Shown here one piece after another: positions 40,701 through 47,637 of a DNA stretch of 64,000 bases; position 1 is the first letter of the stretch; each line of letters starts with the position of its first letter. A program made the position numbers and the translations under genes. This DNA comes from Bacillota bacterium (GTDB taxonomy: Bacteria; Bacillota; Clostridia; Oscillospirales; Oscillospiraceae), in NCBI GenBank assembly GCA_023402075.1, contig JAEXCS010000044.1, positions 1 to 64,000 on the forward strand. Reading direction: 5' to 3'. Under the pieces are notes generated by a model, which saw only the letters and a list, made by a program, of their open reading frames with translations, made no database searches and was not told where the DNA came from.

Positions 40701-41120
40701 GGCAGCTTTATGCTGATGCTTAACCGCGCGTTTCAATTCACTGCCTCCGGCGGCCCGGGTTTTGCCGACCTCCCCGCAGGCAGCGTCTATGCCGAAGCCG
40801 TGAAGGTTGCGCAGGCGCTGGGCATCGCGCAGGGCAGCGGCTCTAACTTTTACCCGACTCAGCCTCTTTCCCGCCAGCAGGCGGCTGTATTTATGGCCCG
40901 GGCCATGCGGGCTTCCGGCTGGAGCCTTACCGCGGGAAGCCGGTCAGATCTCTCAGCCTTTGCCGACAGCGCCGCCGTATCCGACTATGCGGTATCTGAT
41001 CTGGCCGCCATGGTGCGCCTTGGCATTTTTCAGGGTGGCAGCGACGGAAAGCTGAACCCCCAGTCCTCTCTTACCCGGGCGCAGATGGCGGTGATTCTTT
41101 GCCGCGCCATCACGCTGTAA
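37794..41120 (+). CDS. SLH-anchored repeat protein with Ig-like (BIG2) and six ~117-residue repeats
   Basis: 1108 residues. A signal peptide ends near residue 28 (PAAADEAE). Residues ~30-215 hold Ig-like folds, the second being BIG2-type (ASLSMKTQESRQLTSS then GLVTAGSAGTAVITAT). Six tandem repeats of about 117 residues span ~216-925, each containing a YVxFTLPSSSxGTLRYNY-like core, SPYLxNVxFVPASGWSG and a TGY strand; repeats 3-5 are nearly identical. Three SLH domains close the protein (~929-1108), opposite in position to those of the upstream gene. It begins 35 bases after that gene with AAAGGAG, so both are probably made together. Confidence 0.88.
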   Translation: MSNKLFRRGTALLLSAVLSFSLILPAAADEAEPEPNLDNLSVSFSDGTGELLLNESSKTVSAIVSGAPTGADLTYTYVWTSGNTAVARVSNTEETASISQSGQPGRANVSVTVTATSVSDPAVTKSATVSRSVLVPGVVLSSASLSMKTQESRQLTSSVFVPMVIDETVTWRSSNELVARVSSSGLVTAGSAGTAVITATAGGYSATCQVTVEDAVANVITDSARNDNPLSFSYVAGKINTECSRVLGSSLSYVTGLYVPASAGTLYYGYVSEGVPGAGVGANEDYSYSGNRGTRWLSDVTFVPKADFSGTAVIRYTGYDASSTPRSFQGSIEVNVAAVSGISYSTTGRSRVDFNDDDFSAVCRAATGHELQYVTFSIPSTSKGTLFYKYNGSDLDNKVASGTAYYRSKSPLLSDVSFVPADGYSGTLSISYTGRDTNGNSFGGSVSITVSTSAGSRGNIQYSTSKNRSARFNASDFNSLCEDVLGVRLQYVRFTLPASSVGSLRYNYSSSSSSGSYVSSSTNYYRSSSPYLDNVYFVPASGWTGTADISFTGYGSNSQSFTGIVTVDVDSTSSSGTLSYSTRKNTAVRFDVDDFNTRCDNETGQWLNYVTFTLPSSSYGTLRYNYSSSSSTGSTVSSSSNYYRSSSPYLDNVYFVPASGWSGTVDISFTGYSTGGQRFTGTVRVTVSDSAAGGVSYSTKQDTPVNFLASDFDTVCREETDRNLNYVRFTLPSSSVGTLRYNYSSSSSTGNAVSASTSYYRSSSPYLSNVTFVPASGWSGTAAISYTGYDTGGQRYTGSVSVEVKPAASAGVIYYTVSSGKAANFSVSSFQLACSARGAGSFVSAAFSQSSFSAGQLRYQYSSSSAPGTAATSGSAYSASVSPLVSSLSFVPAVGYTGTVTIPYTGKDSQGNSYSGSVLVTVTSDAKASSFTDMGSYTWASSSVEYLYSAGVVNGTGGGAFSPGVSITRGSFMLMLNRAFQFTASGGPGFADLPAGSVYAEAVKVAQALGIAQGSGSNFYPTQPLSRQQAAVFMARAMRASGWSLTAGSRSDLSAFADSAAVSDYAVSDLAAMVRLGIFQGGSDGKLNPQSSLTRAQMAVILCRAITL
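38440..40566 (+). repeat. Six tandem ~350-bp coding repeats in the second SLH gene
   Basis: Approximate units: 38440-38805, 38811-39152, 39153-39510, 39511-39861, 39862-40212, 40213-40566. Units 3, 4 and 5 share long near-identical DNA runs (for example around 39300, 39655 and 40005), so they can recombine and change copy number. The outer units have diverged. Confidence 0.8.
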
Positions 41121-41147
41121 ATTCAGTTCTAGAAGGAGTTGCTGTCT

Positions 41148-41864
41148 ATGGCATACAAAACAACCGTCTCAGAAGAGGACGAGGGGCCCTGCGCGGCCAC
41201 TCCGGCGGACCTTCGTGAAGCGGTGGGCCACCTGTGCGAGGTGCGAAAGCCCAACGATAACATGCTGGTCTTTCTAGGACGCGTACAGGGTACGGATACC
41301 GCCACGCTGGCAATTTTTCCGGCCGGGGGACGGGAGGCTCCCCCCGTTATTTACAACGATGAATTCAAGATTATTCTGCACATTCCCCGGAAGTCGGCAC
41401 AGGTGTGGCTGGGAAAAATTCACGGCAGCTCCCGTTCCTTCTGGAAGCTGGGCAGTCTGTCCAAATGTCACCGCCGTGAACAGCGGGTCAATTTTCGTCA
41501 GCCGGTTTCCCTGCGGGCCAATGCGCTGTGCATTAACGCCCTATACCCCGAGACTCACCCGAGAGACGCCCAGTATTACGCCCGATTGTGCAAGGTGGTG
41601 GATGTGAGTCTGGGGGGCGTGCAGCTGCGCAGTCAGGACCGCTATCATCCCGGCGACCATTTGCTTCTGACCAATCTTTGGCTGGACGAATCCCAACCAC
41701 AGCCCTTTGTGTTTACTACGCAAATTTGCTGGGCGCAGCCGGTCAACACCGTGGAAACCCGGTTTGGCTGCTTTTTCGAGTCTATGAGCATTCGGGATGA
41801 GGACCGGCTGTGCGCCGCTATTCTGGAGCTTCAGCGCCTTGACATTGCCAGCCGAAACGGGTAG
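41148..41864 (+). CDS. PilZ-domain protein, YcgR-like (predicted c-di-GMP receptor)
   Basis: 238 residues from the ATG at 41148 (AAGGAG nine bases upstream). Residues ~25-105 resemble the YcgR N-terminal beta domain. The PilZ domain follows, with RREQR (R109 to R113) and DVSLGG (starting at D152), both motifs complete. YcgR-type proteins slow flagellar rotation when c-di-GMP is bound. It lies 27 bases after the second SLH gene and is the last gene before a strong terminator, so the block runs PilZ-SLH-SLH-PilZ in one direction. Confidence 0.83.
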   Translation: MAYKTTVSEEDEGPCAATPADLREAVGHLCEVRKPNDNMLVFLGRVQGTDTATLAIFPAGGREAPPVIYNDEFKIILHIPRKSAQVWLGKIHGSSRSFWKLGSLSKCHRREQRVNFRQPVSLRANALCINALYPETHPRDAQYYARLCKVVDVSLGGVQLRSQDRYHPGDHLLLTNLWLDESQPQPFVFTTQICWAQPVNTVETRFGCFFESMSIRDEDRLCAAILELQRLDIASRNG

Positions 41865-41876
41865 CTTTAAATTACC

Positions 41877-41918
41877 GCCGGGCGGGGAGATATTATCTCC
41901 CCGCCCGGCAACACTTTT
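41877..41918. terminator. Terminator between the PilZ gene and the collagen-like gene
   Basis: A 14-16 bp perfect stem (41877-41892 with 41894-41909) with a minimal loop, followed by ACACTTTTAT on the plus strand; used by both converging genes. Confidence 0.8.
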
Positions 41919-41992
41919 ATAGACGGCAGGCTTCCAACGAAAAATCCAATAATTTGCCGGGTGACGTACGTTTCTTTGGCAGTTTCTAAAAA

Positions 41993-43897
41993 TCAGACAA
42001 TGTTGATGCCACCGCTGGCATATCCAGTGACTGTGGTGGCAATTGCAATTCCGGTACCAGTGACAGAGAACACCAGCAGCAGTCTGGTCCCTGTCGTGAC
42101 GGGAATGCTCAGACCGCTGAGTGATCCAGCGGTAATGTCTCCGATCGATACCAAGCCGCTGTACGCGGGGGCCAAGGCCACCGCTGTCCCAGCAATGGGC
42201 GAGAAGGTATTGTCCGGTGTGCTTGAGGAATAGAGCTGGGCCGTAACGGTCACATCTCCACCAACCAATGTCAGGGCAAGCACAGTGCTGAAATACGCGG
42301 TAATGTCCGTGATCACCCCGTCTCTGGGCATAGAAAATGCCATGTTGGCTAATAGCCCTGCCGAGCCGGTGAGGTCGATGGTAGCCCCCAAAACAGTTGG
42401 CAGAACAGCGCTATTGCCGAAGCCCACCACCGCAGGCACGCCTACAAGGCCCGTCGCGAGGGTCGTCGGGGCAACAGGAAGTCCGGATGCAAATGGAACA
42501 ATCGCACCGTCGGCGGCGGGACCAGTAGGTCCGGTGGCTCCACTGGGGCCGGTGGCTCCGCTGGGACCGGTCGCTCCGCTGGGGCCGGTGGCTCCACTGG
42601 GGCCGGTGGCTCCGCTGGGGCCGGTGGCTCCACTGGGGCCGGTCGCTCCGCTGGGGCCGGTGGCTCCGCTGGGACCGGTGGCTCCGCTGGGGCCGGTGGC
42701 TCCACTGGGGCCGGTCGCTCCGCTGGGGCCGGTGGCTCCGCTGGGGCCGGTCGCTCCGCTGGGTCCGGTGGCTCCGCTGGGACCAATCGCACCCTGCAAG
42801 CCGGTGGGGCCAATTGCTCCTGTGGGGCCGGTGGGGCCGGTAGGCCCGGTGGCTCCGGTATCGCTGTCCGCACCGGCAGGACCGGTGGGGCCAATTGCTC
42901 CTGTGGGACCGGTGGGGCCGGCGGGGCCGGTAGGTCCGGTGGCTCCGGTATCGCTGTCCGCACCGGCAGGGCCGGTGGGGCCAATTGCTCCTGTGGGACC
43001 GGTGGGGCCGGCAGGGCCGGTCGCTCCACTAGGCCCAATTGTGCCTTGCGGACCTGAGGGGCCGGTGGGACCAATCACGCCCTGCGGACCTGCGGGGCCG
43101 ACGTCGCCTTGTGGACCTGCGGGGCCGATCGGGCCCTGTGGACCAGTAGGACCGATTACACCCTGGGGGCCTGCGGGACCAACGTCGCCTTGCGGGCCTT
43201 CAGGACCAATGGGGCCCTGGGGGCCTACGGGACCAACGTCGCCCTGTGGACCTGCGGGACCAATCGGACCCTGAGGACCAGCGGGGCCGGTGGCACCGAT
43301 CGCGCCCTGTGGGCCGATGGGCCCAGTGGGACCGGCAGCACCCTGCGGGCCGACAGTGCCCTGTGGGCCGACTGCGCCCTGCGGCCCTGTGGGGCCTGTG
43401 GGACCTGTTGCACCTGTGGTGCCCGCTCCGGTAGGGCCGGTGGCACCGGTAGCTCCGTTCGCGCCGTTTGCACCGCTAGCCCCGGTAGGACCGGTGGGGC
43501 CAGGGAGGCCGATGGGTCCCTGAGGACCAAAAGGTCCCTGAGGACCAATGGGGCCCTGAACTCCGGCGGGACCGGCGGGACCCTGCGCTCCGGCGGGACC
43601 GACAGGTCCCTGTGGACCAGCAGCCCCCTGCGGACCTGCGGGACCCTGAATACCGGCGGGACCAGCGGGGCCGGTGGCTCCGTTAGCCCCGGCAGGCCCT
43701 ACGGGGCCCTGCGGGCCGGTGGGACCCGCGGGTCCGGGTCGACCGGGACAGCCGGGAGGGCCCGGAGGGCCGGGAACACAACTGCAGCAATAGGGACTGC
43801 TGGAAGAGATACAATGCGTTTTCATCCTGCAATCCTCAGAATTTGTAGAGGAATTTTCGCATCCCGAATTGGAAGGCGAACAGTTTCTGAAAGCCAT
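41993..43897 (-). CDS. Collagen-like repeat protein with BclA-type C-terminal domain
   Basis: 634 residues from the ATG at 43897 (AAAGGAA seven bases upstream); the ATG 18 bases earlier overlaps that site. The N-terminus has ~42 residues rich in Ser and Cys (including a CCSC), without a signal peptide. About 139 Gly-X-Y triplets follow, rich in GPTGP, GPQGP and GATGPS. The last ~170 residues form a hydrophobic beta-rich domain (TITAYFSTV-like strands) resembling the trimeric C-terminal domain of exosporium BclA proteins. It probably forms a trimeric surface or spore filament. No glycosyltransferase lies alongside. Confidence 0.88.
   Translation of the reverse strand: MAFRNCSPSNSGCENSSTNSEDCRMKTHCISSSSPYCCSCVPGPPGPPGCPGRPGPAGPTGPQGPVGPAGANGATGPAGPAGIQGPAGPQGAAGPQGPVGPAGAQGPAGPAGVQGPIGPQGPFGPQGPIGLPGPTGPTGASGANGANGATGATGPTGAGTTGATGPTGPTGPQGAVGPQGTVGPQGAAGPTGPIGPQGAIGATGPAGPQGPIGPAGPQGDVGPVGPQGPIGPEGPQGDVGPAGPQGVIGPTGPQGPIGPAGPQGDVGPAGPQGVIGPTGPSGPQGTIGPSGATGPAGPTGPTGAIGPTGPAGADSDTGATGPTGPAGPTGPTGAIGPTGPAGADSDTGATGPTGPTGPTGAIGPTGLQGAIGPSGATGPSGATGPSGATGPSGATGPSGATGPSGATGPSGATGPSGATGPSGATGPSGATGPSGATGPSGATGPSGATGPSGATGPTGPAADGAIVPFASGLPVAPTTLATGLVGVPAVVGFGNSAVLPTVLGATIDLTGSAGLLANMAFSMPRDGVITDITAYFSTVLALTLVGGDVTVTAQLYSSSTPDNTFSPIAGTAVALAPAYSGLVSIGDITAGSLSGLSIPVTTGTRLLLVFSVTGTGIAIATTVTGYASGGINIV
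42536..42787 (-). repeat. 14 tandem copies of an 18-bp unit encoding GPSGAT
   Basis: Counted directly: fourteen units differing only at a few wobble positions (G/A in CTCCRCTGG, GGGGCC/GGGACC). In frame, so changes in copy number keep the reading frame. Two longer direct repeats with the ADSDTGATG segment lie at about 42838-42905 and 42928-42995. Confidence 0.9.
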
Positions 43898-44024
43898 ATA
43901 CGAAGTTCCTTTCATAATTTTAGGCTGGCGAAACCCAATACAGTCTATGCTTTCTCTTCTCCCTTTGTCATTCCGGCCGGGCCGCAGATTGGCTTTCTCT
44001 GCGAAAGTTTTCTGAAACCGCGCA
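43898..44024 (-). other. Upstream region of the collagen-like gene
   Basis: About 125 bases between the rlmA terminator and the collagen-like gene. It must hold that gene's promoter, but no pair of hexamers with good spacing stood out. Confidence 0.3.
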
Positions 44025-44066
44025 AAAAGCCGCCTGAAGAATGATCTTCAGGCGGCTTTTAATTTT
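44025..44066. terminator. Terminator of the cysteine desulfurase-MATE-rlmA operon
   Basis: Perfect 16-bp stem (44025-44040 with 44045-44060), loop ATGA, T-runs on both strands; just past the rlmA stop at 44082. Confidence 0.85.
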
Positions 44067-44081
44067 ATTTAGTGCTTTGGG

Positions 44082-44906
44082 CTACTCTGCCCGAAAAACA
44101 TGAATGTGAAATCCGGTGCGGACGGTAAGCCGCTCCACGGCTGCCAGCCGCTTCGCCCCCTCCTTTGGTGTTTTCCAGTAATAGGGCGTCATCTGAAACA
44201 GCGCATGGATTTCCTCCTGCGAGTCCAACTCTATCCGCCCCTCCACAGGGACGACTGCTTCATAGGAAAAACCCTCGTAGGGCGTGCGCTTCTCCTCATT
44301 GGGATAGGGCGCGTCATAGAGAATCTCCTTCAGCTCCCACAGATGCATCGCCGACGGAACCACATACAAAAAACTCCCGCCGGGTTGCAGCACCCGCCGA
44401 AATTCCGGAAGGCACAAGGGGGAAAAGCAATTCAGCAGCAGCTCCACCGACCCGTCCGCCAGCGGCAGCCGAAAAGAAGATGCCACCGCAAACTCCACAG
44501 CCTTTTCCCGCTTCGCCGCCAGACGCACAGCAGCTTTGGAAATGTCCGTTCCCGCCATACGAGGCCGTTTCCCCGCCCCACGCAGCACCTGATAAATTCC
44601 GGCGGTGTAGTACCCTTCCCCGCAGCCCGCGTCCAAAACCGCAGGCTTCTCTCCCGTGTGGGAGACAGCCAGTGCACACAGCGCGTCCAGCAGCGGACGG
44701 TAGTAGCCTCGGGAGAGAAAGTCCCGCCGGGCAGAGGCCATGCCGGAATCATCCCCCGGGGCGGCGGAGTTCTTTTGATTAGCCGGGAGCAGATGGGTGT
44801 AACCCTCTTTTGCGATATCAAAGCTGTGGCCCCCGTGGCAGGTATAAACCCGCTCCGTCCGCTCCAGCGCGGCCCCGCACAGGGGACAGTGAAGCAGGCT
44901 GGTCAT
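44082..44906 (-). CDS. rlmA: 23S rRNA (guanine-N1)-methyltransferase, RlmA family
   Basis: 274 residues. The N-terminal zinc finger is visible (HCPLCGAAL, then CHGGHSFDIAKEGY), followed by LLPANQKNS, a family hallmark. The SAM-binding motif is VLDAGCGEGYYTAG, and LLNCFSPLCLPEFRRVLQPG continues the Rossmann core. RlmA(I) methylates G745 and RlmA(II)/TlrB G748 of 23S rRNA, the second giving macrolide resistance; which one applies here is not clear. Its start overlaps the MATE gene stop by four bases (ATGA). Confidence 0.88.
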   Translation of the reverse strand: MTSLLHCPLCGAALERTERVYTCHGGHSFDIAKEGYTHLLPANQKNSAAPGDDSGMASARRDFLSRGYYRPLLDALCALAVSHTGEKPAVLDAGCGEGYYTAGIYQVLRGAGKRPRMAGTDISKAAVRLAAKREKAVEFAVASSFRLPLADGSVELLLNCFSPLCLPEFRRVLQPGGSFLYVVPSAMHLWELKEILYDAPYPNEEKRTPYEGFSYEAVVPVEGRIELDSQEEIHALFQMTPYYWKTPKEGAKRLAAVERLTVRTGFHIHVFRAE

Positions 44907-46300
44907 TCTTCCCCTGCCCCCTCGCGGATGGTCACGTCATTAATCCACTTCCGGCTTTTAAACCGGAGAAACCCGGCTGGCATTTTGCAGATGTTTTCCG
45001 AGTAAATGGACAAGCACACCAGCCAAATGGGCGCGTGCAGCACCAAGCCCGTCAGCGCCGTCAGCGGCACCGCCACCATCCACAGCGGAATTAGGTCCAA
45101 AATCGCCGCGGCCCGCGCGTCGCCGCCCGCGCGCAGCACGCCGGTAATATTTGACACGTCAAAGGATTTCATGGGCATCATCACAATATAAACCGTGCAC
45201 ATGGTCACCGCAACCTGTACCGCCGTTTCCGTCAGGCTGAACAGCGGATAGAGAATCGGAATAAACAACGTGGGCAGCAGCACCGCAAGCACCAAGGCAA
45301 CCGCCGCACCCAGCATAAAGGACACCAGCAAAAGGCAATAGCTCAGGTTGTAAACCTCCTCCTCGGAGGCCCGCTCCCCGATGCGCTTGCCCACGATGAC
45401 GGCGGTAGAACCCGCCAGACCAAAGCAGGCCACCGTGGCAAATTTGTCAATATTGCCCATGATCGCATGGGCCGCCAGCATATCCGCACTGATGGCCATA
45501 TGCCCCATGATCGCGGTCATCACGGCGGTGCCAAGGCCCCACAGCGTCTCGTTCACAATGATTGGCCCCGCATAGACCACCGCGCTTTTTGCGATCGCTT
45601 TTCCGGGACGCAGCAGCGCCTTGGGCGCCAACGGAATCCGCCGGTTGGTAACGGCGTAGACAAATACGATTACAAATTCCACCACCCGGGCGGTCAGCGT
45701 GGCCAGCGCCGCACCGGCAATTTCCAGCCGGGGCGCGCCAAAGTTTCCAAAAATCAGGCAGTAGTTCAAAAATGTATTCAGAAGCATGGAGATGGCAAAT
45801 ACCACCATGCCGAAGCCGGGATTCTCCGTGCTGCGCTGCATCCCCACGTACACGGAGCTGACGGCGTTGAACACATAGGACACACCCACAATCCGCACAT
45901 ACGGCGCGCCCAGCACAATCAGCCCGGCGTTGTTGGTGACAAGACCCATCACCCACTCCGGAAACAAAAACAGCACCAGCGCCGCAAGCCCGGAGACGGC
46001 AAACCCCGCATACGCCGCAACACCCATCACCCGATTGATGGAAATGGTGTCTCCCTTTCCCCAATACTGGCACACCAGCACCGTCAGCCCGCTCATCACA
46101 CCAAAAATGACCACCTGCACCAGAAAAATAGGCGTGTTGGCAGCGGTGACCGCCGAAAGCGGATCGTTTCCCAGCAGGCCCACCATAAAGGTGTCCACAA
46201 AGCCAAGGGACGTGGTAATAAGATTTTGTAAAATGATCGGAAGCGACAGCTTCCACAGCCGACCGTAAAAGCCGGGCTTTTGGCGAAGCACGGAAAACAT
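44903..46300 (-). CDS. MATE-family multidrug/cation exporter
   Basis: 465 residues with about 12 membrane helices. The ATG at 46300 has GAGGT upstream; an in-frame TTG 21 bases earlier is less likely. Typical MATE pieces: LPIILQNLITTSLGFVDTFM, AVTAANTPIFLV, GSTAVIVGKRIGERASEE and a second internal repeat half. It should export organic cations or drugs with Na+ or H+ antiport. It is placed between a cysteine desulfurase and rlmA, both on the same strand; no regulator is adjacent. Confidence 0.93.
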   Translation of the reverse strand: MFSVLRQKPGFYGRLWKLSLPIILQNLITTSLGFVDTFMVGLLGNDPLSAVTAANTPIFLVQVVIFGVMSGLTVLVCQYWGKGDTISINRVMGVAAYAGFAVSGLAALVLFLFPEWVMGLVTNNAGLIVLGAPYVRIVGVSYVFNAVSSVYVGMQRSTENPGFGMVVFAISMLLNTFLNYCLIFGNFGAPRLEIAGAALATLTARVVEFVIVFVYAVTNRRIPLAPKALLRPGKAIAKSAVVYAGPIIVNETLWGLGTAVMTAIMGHMAISADMLAAHAIMGNIDKFATVACFGLAGSTAVIVGKRIGERASEEEVYNLSYCLLLVSFMLGAAVALVLAVLLPTLFIPILYPLFSLTETAVQVAVTMCTVYIVMMPMKSFDVSNITGVLRAGGDARAAAILDLIPLWMVAVPLTALTGLVLHAPIWLVCLSIYSENICKMPAGFLRFKSRKWINDVTIREGAGEE

Positions 46301-46379
46301 AATTACCTCAATCGTTCTCAATAAATTTCATATAGACTATATCCGGACGTTTCATCGAATGCGCCCGGTCTGTTTTGCA

Positions 46380-47513
46380 TCACAGCATGGGAAAGCGGGC
46401 GTCGTGATGTTGGCGCAGGGCGTTCACAGCCGCGTCAATTTCCTCTTTCGTGGTTTCTGGGCCAAAGCTTAGCCGCACCACTCCGGCGGCGACCCGCTTT
46501 TCAAGGCCCAGCGCCGCCGTCACCTGACTGGGCTTCCCCTGATGGCAGGCGGACCCGGCAGAAATGCAGATGCCCGCCTCGGACAGCTCATTCACCACGT
46601 TCTGGCTGGGATACCCCGGCATAGAGACGGACAGCACGTGGGGCGCAGTTCCCTTTGCGATCAATTTCAAATCAGGGATTTCCCCCAGCCGTTCCACAGC
46701 GTAGGCTTTCATGTCCGCCATGTGCCGCAGTTTCTCCTCAAACCCTTCAAGCCGCAGCGCCGCAGCCTTGGCAAAGCCCGCAATCTGCGCGGTGGCCTCC
46801 GTCCCGGCGCGAAAGCCGGACTCCTGCCCCCCTCCCGGCAGCAGAGGCCGGGGCGCGCGCACCCGCCCGCCGATATACAGCGCGCCGATCCCCTTCGGCC
46901 CGCCGATTTTGTGGGCGGAGAGGGCAATAAAGTCCGCCCCCAGCGTTTTGGCAGAGAAGGGGATTTTCAAAAAGCCCTGCACCGCGTCGGTATGCAGCAG
47001 GGTTTTTTCGTTTTTCACTTTCAGCCCGGCCGCAATCTCCGAAATGGGGTAAACGTTCCCCGTCTCGTTGTTCACCAGCATCACGCTCACCAGCGCCGTA
47101 TCCGTGCGAACGGCTTCCAACACCTTTTCCGCTGAAATATTCCCGTCCCTGTCCGGGAGGATGCGGGTGATCTCGTACCCGTCCTGTTCCAGCCAGCGGC
47201 ACCGCTCCAGCACGGCGCTGTGTTCCACGGCGGTGGTGACAATATGCCGCCCCACCCGCCGATTCTGCCACAGGGCGGCGGTGAAGGCCCAGTTGTCCGA
47301 TTCGGTTCCGCAGGCCGTAAAAAACAGCCGTGCCGCCTCGCAGTCAAGGGCCTGCGCCACGGTTCCACGGCAGTCCTCCACCAGATTTTTGGCTCGGCGG
47401 CCATAGGCATACTGGGAACTGGGATTGCCGTATTCCTCGGTCAGCACGCGCACCATCTCCTCCGCCACCGCCCTGGGCACCGGCGTGGTGGCGGCGTGGT
47501 CGAGATAAATCAT
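46380..47513 (-). CDS. Cysteine desulfurase (NifS/IscS-like class V aminotransferase)
   Basis: 377 residues from the ATG with AAAGGAGTG upstream. Motifs: YLDHAATTPV at the N-terminus, EHSAVLE (His at the cofactor), the PLP lysine in ALSAHKIGGPKG (~200), and the catalytic Cys in SAGSACHQGKPS (~325). The enzyme transfers sulfur from cysteine for Fe-S clusters or tRNA thiolation. The neighbouring divergent gene is mtaB, a tRNA methylthiotransferase, and not iscU or mnmA, so the sulfur acceptor cannot be named. Confidence 0.92.
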   Translation of the reverse strand: MIYLDHAATTPVPRAVAEEMVRVLTEEYGNPSSQYAYGRRAKNLVEDCRGTVAQALDCEAARLFFTACGTESDNWAFTAALWQNRRVGRHIVTTAVEHSAVLERCRWLEQDGYEITRILPDRDGNISAEKVLEAVRTDTALVSVMLVNNETGNVYPISEIAAGLKVKNEKTLLHTDAVQGFLKIPFSAKTLGADFIALSAHKIGGPKGIGALYIGGRVRAPRPLLPGGGQESGFRAGTEATAQIAGFAKAAALRLEGFEEKLRHMADMKAYAVERLGEIPDLKLIAKGTAPHVLSVSMPGYPSQNVVNELSEAGICISAGSACHQGKPSQVTAALGLEKRVAAGVVRLSFGPETTKEEIDAAVNALRQHHDARFPML

Positions 47514-47536
47514 GAAAACACTCCTTTGATTGGGGC

Positions 47537-47565
47537 TTGCCCCAGCGGTAAAATACACGTATAAT
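47537..47565 (+). promoter_or_regulatory. Sigma-A promoter of mtaB
   Basis: TTGCCC, 17-base spacer, perfect TATAAT. The same -35 and spacing occur in front of glutamate racemase (51544-51572). The divergent cysteine desulfurase gene starts only 24 bases to the left and must use a promoter overlapping this region. Confidence 0.75.
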
Positions 47566-47637
47566 AGAGTTGTGCCGCCCATTGCGGCTCAATCGTATTA
47601 TTATAAAGAAAATCGTCTGAAATAGCAAGGAGAATCC

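Noticed and set aside
38562..40736. A 724-residue minus-strand open frame with repeats
   Set aside because: Its repeats mirror the coding repeats of the SLH gene; it has no promoter or ribosome binding site.
42536..42787. A CRISPR-like array
   Set aside because: The 18-bp units are contiguous, without unique spacers, and are in frame with a protein.
42285..43274. A GPVAPLG-repeat protein on the plus strand
   Set aside because: It is the reverse-complement reading of the collagen-like repeats; the minus-strand gene has a proper start, triplets and a C-terminal domain.
46300..46345. A Fur-box-like sequence before the MATE gene (TTGAGAACGATTGAG)
   Set aside because: Only one half resembles the inverted repeat, so the similarity is likely chance.
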